Source: Microcaldota archaeon (lineage in GTDB: Archaea; Micrarchaeota; Micrarchaeia; Micrarchaeales; Micrarchaeaceae). Taken from it: a DNA stretch of 64,000 bases. Shown piece after piece: positions 17,792 to 28,049 of the stretch. Within the stretch, counting starts at the first letter, position 1; every line of letters begins with the position of its first letter. The notes under the pieces are model-generated. The model had not been told where the DNA came from, made no database searches, and worked only from the letters and a program-made list of their open reading frames with translations. The stretch is taken from assembly GCA_021818545.1 (NCBI GenBank), contig JAKATX010000004.1, positions 1 to 64,000 on the forward strand, read 5' to 3'. The translations under genes were made by a program, and so were the position numbers.

Positions 17792-19579
17792 ATGGGTAAG
17801 ATTGAAAGGATTTCAGGTCCGCTCGTTGTAGCTAATGGCATGCTTGGCACCAAGATGTATGACGTGGTCAAGGTCGGCGAAAAGGGCCTGGTAGGCGAGA
17901 TAATACAGCTTAGGAAGGAGAAGGCGGTCATACAGGTATACGAGGATACTACGGGCCTGAAGCCGGGCGAACAGGTAGTCTCTACCGACGCACCCCTATC
18001 CGTTGAGCTCGGGCCAGGAATACTCGGCAACATATACGACGGGATACAGAGGCCGCTTGAGGTGCTGAAGGCGAAGAGCGGCTCATTCATAGGCAGGGGA
18101 ATAACTGCCGATGCGATAGACAGGGGCCAGAAATGGAAGTTCAATGCCGACCCAAAGATAAAGAACGGCGCCACGGTCAAGCAGGGCGAGGTGCTGGGCT
18201 ACGTTCAGGAGACGGAATTCATAAAGCACTACATCATGGTTCCTGTCGGGATAGAGGGCAAGATAAAAGGGCTGAAGAGCGGCACGTTCAAGCTGGACGA
18301 CATAATAGCGAAAGTAGAGAAAGGCAGCAAGACGCATGATCTTACGCTGTCGCAGAAGAGATCCGTAAGGCGCGCAAATCCCTACAACAAGAAGTTCAGG
18401 GCGGAGGAGCCGCTGATAACCGGCCAAAGGATAATAGACATGCTGTTCCCGGTCGCCAAGGGAGGTACGGCAGCCGCACCTGGGCCTTTCGGTTCGGGCA
18501 AGACAGTAATACAGCACCAATTGGCCAAGTGGTCGGACGCGGACATAATAGTATACGTCGGTTGCGGCGAGCGCGGCAACGAGATGACCGAGGTGCTGAA
18601 CGAATTCCCAGAGCTGAAGGACCCAAAGACCAACAGGCCGCTGATAGAAAGGACAATCCTCATAGCGAACACCAGCAACATGCCGGTGGCAGCAAGGGAA
18701 GCTAGCGTGTATACGGGAATAACGATAGCCGAATACTTCAGGGACATGGGCTACAGCGTGGCAATACTGGCAGACTCGACTTCGAGGTGGGCCGAGGCCA
18801 TGAGAGAGATATCCGCAAGGCTAGAGGAGATGCCTGGGGAAGAGGGATATCCTGCTTACCTGCCAAAGAGGCTCGCGGAATACTACGAAAGGAGCGGCAA
18901 GGTCGAAGCATTATCCGGCAAGGTCGGTTCCGTGACAATAGTCGGGGCAGTCTCGCCTCCGGGAGGAGACCTGTCCGAGCCAGTCTCGCAAGGTACCTTG
19001 AGAGTGGTCAAAACATTCTGGGCCCTCGACTTCAACCTGGCAAGCTCGCGTCACTTCCCTTCGATAAACTGGCTCACAAGCTATTCTTTGTATTTGGACG
19101 ACCTTGAACCGTGGTATCTGCAGCACTATGGGGAGGAGTTCATAGCTAACAGGAGGGAAGCAATGAAGATACTCCAGAAAGAGGCCGAACTAAAAGACAT
19201 AGTCCAGCTGGTGGGCGCAGAAGCGCTTCCGGACGAGGAAAGGCTCGTGCTGGAGATCGGCAGGATGATACGAGAGGACTTCCTTAGGCAGAGCGCGTTC
19301 GACGAACTCGACGCCTACACGAGCTTGAAGAAGCAGGCGTTCATGATAGCAACCATGCTTTATTTCAGGAAGAAGGCGAACGAGGCCGTCTCCGCAGGCG
19401 TAAGCGTGGACAGGATATCAAAGCTCAAAGTCAGGGAGCAGATATCCAGGATGAAAGAGGCGAGGGAGGCCGATATAGAGCAGGCCGAGAAGAAAATAAA
19501 ATCCGCAATCGACTCCGAGTTGGACTCCATAATGGAGGAGTACAGGGAAGCGGTCGACAAGGACAAGGTGGTAGCATGA
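17792..19579 (+). CDS. atpA: A-type ATP synthase subunit A (catalytic)
   Basis: Catalytic nucleotide-binding subunit, 595 residues. N-terminal barrel ([16 protein letters not shown]), the A-type-specific insertion, P-loop GPFGSGKTV, catalytic region [10 protein letters not shown], then [20 protein letters not shown] and [12 protein letters not shown]. No intein. Confidence 0.98.
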   Translation: MGKIERISGPLVVANGMLGTKMYDVVKVGEKGLVGEIIQLRKEKAVIQVYEDTTGLKPGEQVVSTDAPLSVELGPGILGNIYDGIQRPLEVLKAKSGSFIGRGITADAIDRGQKWKFNADPKIKNGATVKQGEVLGYVQETEFIKHYIMVPVGIEGKIKGLKSGTFKLDDIIAKVEKGSKTHDLTLSQKRSVRRANPYNKKFRAEEPLITGQRIIDMLFPVAKGGTAAAPGPFGSGKTVIQHQLAKWSDADIIVYVGCGERGNEMTEVLNEFPELKDPKTNRPLIERTILIANTSNMPVAAREASVYTGITIAEYFRDMGYSVAILADSTSRWAEAMREISARLEEMPGEEGYPAYLPKRLAEYYERSGKVEALSGKVGSVTIVGAVSPPGGDLSEPVSQGTLRVVKTFWALDFNLASSRHFPSINWLTSYSLYLDDLEPWYLQHYGEEFIANRREAMKILQKEAELKDIVQLVGAEALPDEERLVLEIGRMIREDFLRQSAFDELDAYTSLKKQAFMIATMLYFRKKANEAVSAGVSVDRISKLKVREQISRMKEAREADIEQAEKKIKSAIDSELDSIMEEYREAVDKDKVVA

Positions 19580-20955
19580 AATTCGAAGTGGAATATAACA
19601 CTATAGAGAACGTAGCCGGACCGTTGGTCGTGGTTGGGAAGGTAGGCAATGCCAAGTACAACGAGATAGTCAAGATAAAGCTGCGCAGCGGGGAAGAGAG
19701 GCTGGGCCAGGTGCTGGACACGAGCGATACAAACGCCGTGGTACAGGTATTCGGTCCTACCGATGGAATAAACATAGGCGATACTGCCGTCAGCTTCCTT
19801 GGCGAGACGTTCATGATAGGCGTAAGCGAGGATATGCTGGGCCGCGTATTTGACGGCCAGGGCCGCCCGAGGGACGGCGGCGCCGCAGTCGCGTACGAGC
19901 AGAGGAGGGACATAAACGGAGAGCCGATGAATCCGGCTTCAAGATCCTATCCTAGCGATTTCATAGAGACCGGAATATCCTCGATAGACGGTTTGGATAC
20001 ATTGGTCAGGGGCCAGAAACTGCCCATATTCTCCGCTTCCGGGCTGCCGCACAACCAACTGGTGGCGCAGATAACGAGGCAGGCAAACGTCAAAAATTCA
20101 TCGGAGAGCTTCGCTGTAATATTCGCCGGAATAGGAATAACTTACGACGACTACTCGTACTTCGTCAACGAGTTCAGGAAAACCGGTGCGCTGAAGAGGG
20201 CAGTGGTGTTCATAAACCTGGCAGACGATCCGAGCATAGAGAGAATAATAACGCCAAGGCTGGCGCTGACTACGGCAGAGTTCCTTGCTTACGAGAAAGG
20301 GATGCACGTGCTTGTAATACTGGACGACATGACGAATTATGCCGAGGCGCTGAGGGAGCTGTCCAGCGCAAGGGAGGAAGTCCCTGGACGAAGGGGCTAC
20401 CCCGGTTACATGTATACGGACCTTGCCAGCATATACGAAAGGGCAGGTATAATAAAAGGGAAGAAGGGGAGCATAACCCAGCTTAACATAGTCACGATGC
20501 CAAGCGACGACGTTACTCATCCGATACCAGACCTGACAGGCTACATAACGGAAGGCCAGATATTCCTAAGCAGGGACCTGGTAAACAAAGGCATATACCC
20601 TCCAGTGCAGCCAATAGGCTCGCTCTCGAGGCTTATGGGAGGGGGCATAGGGGCCGGCAAGACAAGGGAGGATCACAGGGGAGTTGCAGACCAGCTTTAC
20701 GGGTCGTACGCGAAGGCGCAGGATGCAAAGAACCTCAGCGCCATAGTGGGGGTCGAGGCTCTCAGCGACACGGACAAGCAGTACCTTAAGTTCGGAGAAG
20801 ATTTCGAGAACAAGTTCCTCAAGCAGGGCTTCTACGATCGCAGGACCATAGAAGAGACGCTAGACCTTGGATGGGAGCTTCTTTCATCGCTGCCCAAGGT
20901 AGACCTTACGAGGATAAAGAAGGAATTTGTCGACAAGTACTACAAAGGCAACTAA
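19576..20955 (+). CDS. atpB: A-type ATP synthase subunit B (regulatory)
   Basis: Non-catalytic nucleotide-binding partner of subunit A, 459 residues. It contains [49 protein letters not shown] and [16 protein letters not shown], typical of subunit B; the P-loop is degenerate as usual. Starts within the atpA stop (ATGA overlap). Confidence 0.98.
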   Translation: MKFEVEYNTIENVAGPLVVVGKVGNAKYNEIVKIKLRSGEERLGQVLDTSDTNAVVQVFGPTDGINIGDTAVSFLGETFMIGVSEDMLGRVFDGQGRPRDGGAAVAYEQRRDINGEPMNPASRSYPSDFIETGISSIDGLDTLVRGQKLPIFSASGLPHNQLVAQITRQANVKNSSESFAVIFAGIGITYDDYSYFVNEFRKTGALKRAVVFINLADDPSIERIITPRLALTTAEFLAYEKGMHVLVILDDMTNYAEALRELSSAREEVPGRRGYPGYMYTDLASIYERAGIIKGKKGSITQLNIVTMPSDDVTHPIPDLTGYITEGQIFLSRDLVNKGIYPPVQPIGSLSRLMGGGIGAGKTREDHRGVADQLYGSYAKAQDAKNLSAIVGVEALSDTDKQYLKFGEDFENKFLKQGFYDRRTIEETLDLGWELLSSLPKVDLTRIKKEFVDKYYKGN

Positions 20956-21294
20956 ATGTCCGTTAAAAAGTCCGTGGATATAAGATTCAGCGAATACCAG
21001 AAGCTAGCGATGAGCACTGCGATATATCCCAAGGAATACAGCATATACTACCCTGCTCTTGGGCTATCGGGCGAGGTCGGTGAGCTGAACAACAAGATAA
21101 AGAAGAGGATAAGGGACAATGCAGAGCTGGACAAGGAGGACATGAAATCCGAACTGGGCGACGTTCTTTGGTACATCAGCGCACTGGCCTCCGATCTCGG
21201 GCTGGATTTAGGCGAGGTCGCTGCCTCAAACGTCGACAAGTTGCTGAGAAGGAAGAAGAACGGCACCATAAGCGGATCCGGCGACTTGAGGTGA
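20956..21294 (+). CDS. MazG-type nucleotide pyrophosphohydrolase inside the ATPase operon
   Basis: 112-residue all-alpha NTP pyrophosphatase that would turn (d)NTPs into monophosphates and remove aberrant nucleotides. Metal-binding motif GLSGEVGELNNKI followed by ELGDVLWYISAL, the EXXE...EXXD signature. It starts the base after the atpB stop and ends 4 bases before atpD, so it is fully embedded in the operon, an uncommon location. A housekeeping role is likely; a link to ATP synthase is only inferred from position. Confidence 0.88.
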   Translation: MSVKKSVDIRFSEYQKLAMSTAIYPKEYSIYYPALGLSGEVGELNNKIKKRIRDNAELDKEDMKSELGDVLWYISALASDLGLDLGEVAASNVDKLLRRKKNGTISGSGDLR

Positions 21295-21298
21295 AATA

Positions 21299-21922
21299 AT
21301 GATAAACCCGACAAGGATAAACCTGATAAACCTGCGCCGCAGGATAGTCATCGCAAGGAAGGGGCATGACATACTGAAGAGGAAGCGGGAGATACTGGTC
21401 ATAGAATTCCTAAAGCTGCTAAAGCAGTCTAAGGAGAGCAGGAACGCATTGAACGACATGATGCAGCAGTCCTACAAGATGGTCACCACAGCATCAACAT
21501 ACATAGGAAACTTCGACCTGGAAAACGTCGCACAGTACATGGTCGAGGCCGAGCCCGTAAAGATAAAAGTACGGAACATAATGGGCGTGAAGATACCGCA
21601 GATAAGCAGGACGCAAGAGAAGCAGAGCCTTACTTTTTCGCTGATACCGTCAAGTTTGGCAGTGGACGACATAAGGGACACGTTCTCTAAGGCTACAAAC
21701 TCAATAATAGACATAGCTCAGAGGGAGCAGGGCCTCAAGCGGCTGGTCATAGAGATAGACAAGACCAAAAGGAGGGTGAACGCACTTGACTACCGCGTGA
21801 TACCAGGCATGCTTTCCCAGTCCAAGTACATAAGGATGAGGTTGGAGGAGCTTGACAGGGACACGTTCTCCGCGCTCAAGCACGTCAAGAAGAAGCTCGC
21901 CTCAAAAGGCAAAGGCGCTTAA
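21299..21922 (+). CDS. atpD: A-type ATP synthase subunit D
   Basis: Central rotor shaft, 207 residues of long antiparallel coiled coil. NPTRINLINLRRRIVIARKG at the start and RRVNALDYRVIPGM near the end are family hallmarks. Normally directly after atpB; here separated by the MazG gene. Confidence 0.94.
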   Translation: MINPTRINLINLRRRIVIARKGHDILKRKREILVIEFLKLLKQSKESRNALNDMMQQSYKMVTTASTYIGNFDLENVAQYMVEAEPVKIKVRNIMGVKIPQISRTQEKQSLTFSLIPSSLAVDDIRDTFSKATNSIIDIAQREQGLKRLVIEIDKTKRRVNALDYRVIPGMLSQSKYIRMRLEELDRDTFSALKHVKKKLASKGKGA

Positions 21923-21957
21923 ACGAACTGCATAATTAAGAAATAAAGTCTGATCCT

Positions 21958-22083
21958 ATGGAGGAAGACAACGCCGATATAATAGCGTTCAAGAAATTCA
22001 AGCGCAACTTGAAGATCATAAACCTCATCATAATAATAGTTGTAGCGCTAGTATTATTGGCATTGGTCCTATGGCAAGCATAA
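21958..22083 (+). CDS. 41-aa single-pass membrane peptide
   Basis: Too short for the ORF track. An acidic start (MEEDNADIIAF), a basic patch (KKFKRNLK) and a strongly hydrophobic stretch (IINLIIIIVVALVLLALVLW) near the C-terminus. It lies 35 bases after atpD on the same strand and may be the last gene of the operon. The charge pattern predicts the N-terminus in the cytoplasm. Function unknown; a small ATP-synthase-associated membrane subunit is possible. Confidence 0.5.
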   Translation: MEEDNADIIAFKKFKRNLKIINLIIIIVVALVLLALVLWQA

Positions 22084-22185
22084 GCGCATAGTGAGTTTAC
22101 GGTTCTCTTGTCAGTGCAGCCGAGAATCCTCCGCTGTTTGTTCCGTCAAAGCGCATGTTGTACACTGCTCCGCTGCTAGTATTCA

Positions 22186-23410
22186 TCACGGGCGCATATC
22201 TCCTCCTGTGCATGTCTGGGTTATATATGCTGTAGTGCCATCAGGCGTCACTGCCATCCCTACGCCACCATACCCCACGGTAGCGTTATGTTACGAACAC
22301 CGCATGGCGTCGTATTTATTATCGAAATTATGTTTTTCGATGAGCCAGTCAGCAGTAGATACACCTCAGCCCAGCCCTTTGCAACCGCTATGGTTGAAGA
22401 AAGGCCAAGCCATCCAGTAAATGCCACTAAACGTTATATTGTGTACTACGGTGTAATTCTTGGCGTCTATTATGGATACTGTATTGCGATTCATCCCTGT
22501 TTGCGCTATCCATGCTTATTCCCATCCGTGGGGAAAGCTCCGAGATTAACCTATTAATATCTGAAAGCGGCATTACATCATTGGATGGCGCACCGCCCTG
22601 TATTTAACCCGGTGGGGTTATGAGGTAATTGAGGAGGCCGCCGAATGTGCTGCCTATTTTAGATGGTATGCCTGAAAGCCAAGATTCGTATGAAGATAAT
22701 TGAAGTGGATTAAATGGAGCGTTTTGAGAGGATAATATACTATTTGTTGTCTGGTTACCTAGTTGTAATGCTGTTTGTGTACCCCCTCCTTGTAAAGATA
22801 ACTGTCCACCAAGAAGTGGCGGATACTGCCCTACCATTCCTTGCGTGGATAGTGTTGTCGGCGTATTACCTGCTGCGGGTCCTGTACCGTTCATTCCTGC
22901 GGTTCGATAAGGCTCATTCTGAACGGTATAAGTCGCGGAAGCCGAAGGACCATAAAATGCCGTAGGTGCCAATATACAAGTTGCGCTATCTACGCTTGAT
23001 TCCCATCCAGCGTTATTGCTATATAATGGCCTCTGCTGTAAAGCGAGTTCCTAAAAGTCATATTCTTTATGGCCTTGTAAGATATCGTGTTTATTACAGA
23101 AGTCACCAAATCTATTTGCCCCTACTCATGTAGCAAATGCCTTGGCACCATCGGGCGAAATCGCCACACCATATCCTCTCGCCCCCTTGCTGCTGCCAAG
23201 AGTTATGCTTTTAGATAAGTTATAACTTATCGCATTTATTATGACAATCCCATTTTCCATACGGACTGCCTGCGCGATGTACGCTTCTCCACCATCCGGA
23301 ACGAATGCGATTGCATCTCCTGTACTGCCTAACGATGTTATATTATGAACAATCATATAACTCGATATATTGATTACTGATGTAACATTTTGGCTTGGAC
23401 CAGGTATCAT
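22186..23410 (-). pseudogene. decayed YVTN beta-propeller surface protein gene(s)
   Basis: Minus-strand blades remain in several frames: GVGMAVTPDGTTAYIT (near 22210-22260), NTVSIIDAKNYTVVHNI (near 22440-22490) and IAFVPDGGEAYIAQ plus GYGVAISPDGAKAFAT in the 23126-23410 fragment. These are classic YVTN/NHL-like blades. Between them an open stretch (22604-~23052) reads NNAGWESSVDSATCILAP and ends in LLNYLITPPG, possibly a C-terminal tail. A related tract (ggatgggaat..agcgca) recurs at about 22490-22530 and 22990-23020, so two tandem copies may have collapsed. Frameshifts and stops rule out an intact product. The upstream edge stops at the TnpA remnant. Confidence 0.7.
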
Positions 23411-23680
23411 GCCGGATCACGTGCATATGGTCGTAGTGTTGCCTCCAGAAACGAGTGTTTCGAAGACGATAAACATTTTGAAGGGTGCAAGTTCATACGA
23501 TCTCTTCGCTCGCATCCGAAATTCAGATTACAATATACGAGAGGACACTTCTGGGGCCGTGGTTACTCCTACTGCTTAGTCAGCAATGTAGATGATGAAA
23601 CTGGAGAAGATATGTGCGTGAAGACAACAATCCGCGCCAAAAGCGCCTTACATAAACGCGGTGGAAACCCATCCATTTAG
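23409..23680 (+). pseudogene. IS200/IS605 TnpA (Y1 transposase) remnant
   Basis: MPDHVHMVVVLPPETSVSKT and the following ILKGASS match the HUH motif region of IS200-type TnpA. After ~50 residues the homology moves to another frame (GHFWGRGYSYCLVSNVDDE), which is the conserved HFWxRGY block. The first ~60 residues are missing and there is a frameshift, so it is inactive. The start lies against the propeller fragment. Confidence 0.85.
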
Positions 23681-23687
23681 GGGTGGG
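23668..23687 (+). repeat. right-end hairpin of the IS200 remnant
   Basis: cccatcc-atttag-gggtggg forms a 7-bp stem (one T-G wobble) overlapping the tnpA stop codon, the usual position and form of an IS200/IS605 subterminal right-end hairpin. Confidence 0.65.
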
Positions 23688-23825
23688 AGGAGGTCATTCT
23701 TCTTTATTATCGAAGTCATGCAACTCCTAAGTATTATGGGGTATACAAATTTTTGTAAGTACCGAAGCTATTTGTCGATATAGATTGCCACACAGCCTGC
23801 TAAAAGATGGGATTGGGTTGGAAAG

Positions 23826-24347
23826 TCAAGTCTGATTAGAGCCTTCTATCCTCTGCGTCAGCTGGCCTACAACTGTATACTTCAAGCCCGTCTGCGTGTT
23901 GGTGTAATTAAGCATTATGAAGCCATGGAACGTCGTGCCTACCGGAGATGTGTACGCATTCCCTCCTGAATAGCACTTCAACGCCTGCGTAAGGTTGCCG
24001 TCTATTGATGCGTTTGCGCCGGCATTGAGTGTTATCTGTGGACTTACTTTTAACATGTCCTGGGTGGTCTTGTTCGTATTGCATCCTATCGCGGTTATAT
24101 TTATCTGCGGGGAGTACGTTTGTTGTATATTGATTGAAAGTCCGCCATTTGCATACACAAAGCTGTTCAGGCAGCCAAAATCGCTAGGAAACAAGCAGAC
24201 AGTAGGGGTGGATTGGTTGTTGAATACCCCGAGCGCAAAAAGAGCAGCTATAACTATCGCTATTACGAGTATGGCCCATCCGTAGGTCACCAAGTACTCC
24301 ATGGCGGACTGTGCAATCCTACGCTGCTTAACTGGTGAGTTTGTCAT
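23826..24347 (-). CDS. archaeal class III pilin (small paralogue)
   Basis: 173 residues. A short basic leader KQRRIA is followed by QSAMEYLVTYGWAILVIAIV, the archaeal prepilin motif and hydrophobic core helix. The mature domain has paired Cys and several N-x-S/T sites (CLFPSDFGCLNSFVYANGG, then CYSGGNAYTSPVGTTFHGFI). ATG 24347 is chosen because the ORF-track start lies inside the next gene. The head domain closely parallels the first ~165 residues of the 859-aa neighbour, so they are tandem paralogues. Likely the major subunit, cut by a prepilin peptidase and assembled by an ATPase such as the one at 3356. Confidence 0.82.
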   Translation of the reverse strand: MTNSPVKQRRIAQSAMEYLVTYGWAILVIAIVIAALFALGVFNNQSTPTVCLFPSDFGCLNSFVYANGGLSINIQQTYSPQINITAIGCNTNKTTQDMLKVSPQITLNAGANASIDGNLTQALKCYSGGNAYTSPVGTTFHGFIMLNYTNTQTGLKYTVVGQLTQRIEGSNQT

Positions 24348-24408
24348 ACGCACTAAATGAAAACAATGCAGCCTTTTATTACTTACCAGCACTTCAGACA
24401 AAAGCAGA

Positions 24409-26988
24409 TTATTGTGTGCTTCCATAAGAGACCGCAGGCATGACACCACCGGGCGGATAAGCACGTATTACGAGCCCGTTTATGTAAGTGTCATAACCAG
24501 TAAGTCCAGAGTCGCCAAACAATCCGAAGTAATCCCCATTGTCGGTTATAATTATACTCTGTTGGAGTGAACCTAAATTGCCTAAGCCGTTTGAAACAGA
24601 CCCATAATATGATGTTGCGGTAGTCCCATTAATCACTATGTCATATTTTGTCCAGCTATTTATTGGCATTGGGCTTCCAGTAAACGTGCTGGTCGCAGTC
24701 GTCCAATTTGATGTTGAAGCCAAACCACTGCTTATGCCTCCATTCCCTGAAAGCCTGGCCATTTGCCCTACTCCATTATTATTATCTAAGAAAGCAACGG
24801 CTCCAATGTCCTCCGTGTAGAAATCAAACGTTATTATCTCATTTGTACTAAGTCCAGATATGGCAGAATATAAGTAATCAGACCCCAAGCCCTCTGCGTA
24901 TAGCGCGTTAGTAGTGGCGTAATGAGAGCCGCTTGGAGCTGCGCTAGTCTGCCCCGCCGCACCAGATACGGTCCAACCGGAAGTAGATATCGGATTTACA
25001 TTGTAATAACTGAATACGCTTCCGCCGTTGTCGTACTGCGCATAGCTCGTCTGTGCGCAGCCGGCGCAGTACATCTGCGGCGCATATCCCGTGTAACCGT
25101 TTGCCAACGGCGAGTTGGTAGGCATGAAGTCCATATATATTACGGTGTTGGAACCGGCAGATATCTGGTTTGCAATCTTGACCCATATTATGGTGTGCGT
25201 CGCGGTATTTGTCGCGTTCGACTCAATCCATGAGTCGAGCACATTGCCCGTCGCGCCCGGTCCTGTGGTGAACTCCACGTTGCTCAGGTTTGCGTCGAGG
25301 CTACTGTATAAATTGCTGTCAACCACCAGCATCTGTTGGAAGTCCGCGGGTGTGGCCTGCGGCTTGACGAGAGCGCCAAATGTGACGGCGGGCATAACGC
25401 CGGACGGCGGCGTGCTTCTTACCCTAAACCAGTTCAAACTGCTAATAGAGGATATTGTGCCGCTCACGCAAAATATTCCATCTGCGCCTTTTGTGTTAGA
25501 GGCTGGCGCATCCGAAAACTCTGCCCAATAGCAATCATACCATTCTGCAGCTGCATACATTGGGAAAGTGGGTTCATCTGTCGTTAAAGATTGGCTTAAA
25601 AGAGATCCATAGTTGAATGCATAATACGTTGTATAAGATCCATTTTGAACTGATGTTGTCCACACTCCCTGTGTGCCTGATGAAGAACCAGACAGCGTGC
25701 CAGTGTCCGTACCTGCACTTGTCGTAGAACTCCTGCCTGCCGCAGTGGAACTGGAGTATATTACGTTGGCATACATGTCAATTGTGTTACCTACTCCATA
25801 AGTTGCTTTTGTAGTGAATCCTGAACTTGAACCTATAGATGATAAAGATACGCCATTGTCCTGCGTTGCCGAAACTCCGCTATACTGCCAATTATTGGTG
25901 TTAATGCTATTTCCGCTGAAATCATCGTAAAATAGTGGGAATACCGATGCACCATTATCATACTCGGCATATGTAGGGCTAAGCTGCGGCGCCTCGCCTG
26001 CGTAGCTGCCATCATAAGTGGTTCCCACCGAAAGGAATGTCATGTTGATGATGCTGTTGCCGGAAGGCACTCCGCTGGGCATTAGGACCCAGAATATCGC
26101 CTTTGAGGACGACAAGTTGCAACCAGATTCGCACCAGCTGTGCAGTTCTGTAGAGCCTTTATAAAACCTTATGTTGCCCAATCCCGCTGATTCGTAGCTG
26201 CTGTATGATGATGCCGTGACATTTACCATCTGGTCAAAATTGCTTGTTGTGGCGCCATTGCCGTTTGATATGTTTATAGTGACATAAGGATTCGCAGGTT
26301 GTGTATTAGTTAGAGTAAGAGGTGCATAAGCTATCGTAGTTGATGAAGATGTGGATGTTGAAGTGGAAGAACTTGAAGAGCTAGTCGTCGATGTGCTGGT
26401 TGTTGTAGAAGTCGATGTTGTCGAGGTGCCACCAGTTATCGTTGTGCTGGTCGCGAAATTGCTGTTCGATTCCTCTATAGTCTGTGTCAAACGCCCTATC
26501 ACAGTATGCGAAAGTCCGCTTACCAAGTCCGTATAATTAAGTATTATATATCCATGGAAAACCGTTCCTACAGGTGCAGTGTAAATATTTCCTCCGGAGT
26601 AGCACCTCAATTCCGTAGTGGCATTTCCATCTATGCTCTGATTGCCATCTATCTGCAATTGGAGTTGTGGTTGGAAGGAGATCATGTTTTCTGTGGTCTC
26701 ATTCGTATTGCATCCTATGGACGTTATATTTATGGGCGTGGATGTGGTCTGCACCAGATTTATGGTCAAGCCGCCGTCAGCGTAAAGAAAACTATTAATG
26801 CAACCGAAGTTGGCGGGCAGGAGGCACACGTTCGCTGCCGATGGGCCCTTAAACACTCCAAGTGCAAAAAGAGCCGCGATCACTATCGCTATAACCAGTA
26901 TGGCCCATCCGTAGGTCACCAAGTACTCCATGGCGGACTGGGCGCCACCTACCTTCTTACTTTTACTATTGGATATGTTCTTTTGCAC
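24409..26988 (-). CDS. giant pilin-adhesin with Thr/Ser linker and DUF2341-like repeats
   Basis: 859 residues in three parts. Residues 1-~165 form a class III pilin (SKKVGGAQSAMEYLVTYGWA) paralogous to the 23826 gene. Residues ~180-215 are an almost pure Thr/Ser linker. The rest is two related beta-rich modules: SSYSSYESAGLGNIRFYKGS and SNLYSSLDANLSNVEFTTGP are each followed by YAEYDNG/YAQYDNG and a V(F/S)-rich segment, resembling DUF2341/lectin-like modules. Both modules end GVMPAV(S/T)(Y/F)G. It is probably a tip or minor adhesive pilin that presents a binding domain far from the fibre. A glycan-binding role is inferred. Confidence 0.75.
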   Translation of the reverse strand: MQKNISNSKSKKVGGAQSAMEYLVTYGWAILVIAIVIAALFALGVFKGPSAANVCLLPANFGCINSFLYADGGLTINLVQTTSTPINITSIGCNTNETTENMISFQPQLQLQIDGNQSIDGNATTELRCYSGGNIYTAPVGTVFHGYIILNYTDLVSGLSHTVIGRLTQTIEESNSNFATSTTITGGTSTTSTSTTTSTSTTSSSSSSTSTSTSSSTTIAYAPLTLTNTQPANPYVTINISNGNGATTSNFDQMVNVTASSYSSYESAGLGNIRFYKGSTELHSWCESGCNLSSSKAIFWVLMPSGVPSGNSIINMTFLSVGTTYDGSYAGEAPQLSPTYAEYDNGASVFPLFYDDFSGNSINTNNWQYSGVSATQDNGVSLSSIGSSSGFTTKATYGVGNTIDMYANVIYSSSTAAGRSSTTSAGTDTGTLSGSSSGTQGVWTTSVQNGSYTTYYAFNYGSLLSQSLTTDEPTFPMYAAAEWYDCYWAEFSDAPASNTKGADGIFCVSGTISSISSLNWFRVRSTPPSGVMPAVTFGALVKPQATPADFQQMLVVDSNLYSSLDANLSNVEFTTGPGATGNVLDSWIESNATNTATHTIIWVKIANQISAGSNTVIYMDFMPTNSPLANGYTGYAPQMYCAGCAQTSYAQYDNGGSVFSYYNVNPISTSGWTVSGAAGQTSAAPSGSHYATTNALYAEGLGSDYLYSAISGLSTNEIITFDFYTEDIGAVAFLDNNNGVGQMARLSGNGGISSGLASTSNWTTATSTFTGSPMPINSWTKYDIVINGTTATSYYGSVSNGLGNLGSLQQSIIITDNGDYFGLFGDSGLTGYDTYINGLVIRAYPPGGVMPAVSYGSTQ

Positions 26989-27015
26989 TCAAGCACTTTT
27001 GGCTATCTCAAAGCA

Positions 27016-27924
27016 TCATTTCAGCGTTGCTATAATACCGTTTATCACGCCGTTTACCCCTACTCCGCCGGTTGATCTTACGACTATCCTGTGGCTAAGT
27101 ACTGGCTTGGCAAGATATTTTATATCATCTATCGTGGCTTCCTTCCTACCGTCTACTAAGGCTTTCGCCTTTGCGCAATTCATGAAGCTTATCTCGGACC
27201 TGGGGCTTGCGCCCATCACGATCTGCATGTTCTTCCTTGTAGCACCAACGACCCTGGTTATGTAAGCCACTACGTCGTCAGGCACCACAACCTCCTTGAC
27301 TGCTTTTTGCAGCTCTACTATGTTATCTGTGGTAAGCACCTTCTTCGTGACTATCTCAGCTTCCTTCTCTTTGATCCTGAGCATCTGCTGTTCATCCTCC
27401 ATGCTCGCATAATCGACCGACAGCCTCATAAGGAACCTGTCGCACAGCACCTTCGGCAGCGATGTAGTGCCCTCTATATTGAGCGGGTTTTGCGTCGCGA
27501 TCGCCATGAATGGTTTGGGCAATGGCATGGACTGGCTCCCTATGGTTACCTGCCTCTCCTCAAGCGCTTCGAGGAGCGACGTGGTGGTTCTTGGGGCCGC
27601 TCTGTTAAGCTCGTCGATCAGCAGCACATTGCAGAATATGGGCCCTTTCTTCAATTGCACTTGATTGCCGTCATCCATGTATGTGTACCCTATTATGTCC
27701 CTTATGTCCAGGTCTGGCATTCCCTGCACCCTGCCAAACTGCGCCTGCACGGTGTCGGCCAAGGTCTTTGCCATGGTGGTCTTTGCAACCCCAGGCACTC
27801 CCTCAAGCATGACGTGGCCGTTGGCCAGCATCGCTATGAACATCAATTGTACGACGTCAAGCTTGCCTGCTATCTTCTTCTGTACCTCGCCCATAACGGC
27901 ATCGAAAGCAGCCTTGGCATCCAT
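27016..27924 (-). CDS. MoxR-family AAA+ ATPase
   Basis: 302 residues with Walker A GVPGVAKT, Walker B VLLIDELNRAAP and sensor 1 MAIATQNP. MoxR proteins act as chaperones for metal insertion or complex maturation, commonly with a DUF58/von Willebrand partner. No such partner is adjacent here; pilin genes lie downstream. Transcribed divergently from rpoF. Confidence 0.92.
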   Translation of the reverse strand: MDAKAAFDAVMGEVQKKIAGKLDVVQLMFIAMLANGHVMLEGVPGVAKTTMAKTLADTVQAQFGRVQGMPDLDIRDIIGYTYMDDGNQVQLKKGPIFCNVLLIDELNRAAPRTTTSLLEALEERQVTIGSQSMPLPKPFMAIATQNPLNIEGTTSLPKVLCDRFLMRLSVDYASMEDEQQMLRIKEKEAEIVTKKVLTTDNIVELQKAVKEVVVPDDVVAYITRVVGATRKNMQIVMGASPRSEISFMNCAKAKALVDGRKEATIDDIKYLAKPVLSHRIVVRSTGGVGVNGVINGIIATLK

Positions 27925-28049
27925 TTCAAAACCTTTTTATATATATCACGGAAATTATTAATATAATTCGTGGGTTGCAGTATGCAATTCGCATAGAAGG
28001 CTTTAATAACAGGCTGACAAAGCTTTCATATAAGCAAGCGGGTGTTTTT

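Noticed and set aside
22091-22557. Plus-strand ORFs in the decayed propeller region
   Set aside because: They are shadows of minus-strand propeller blades.
23126-23410. Intact 94-aa propeller protein
   Set aside because: Too small for a propeller, cut by stops on both sides; a fragment of the pseudogene.
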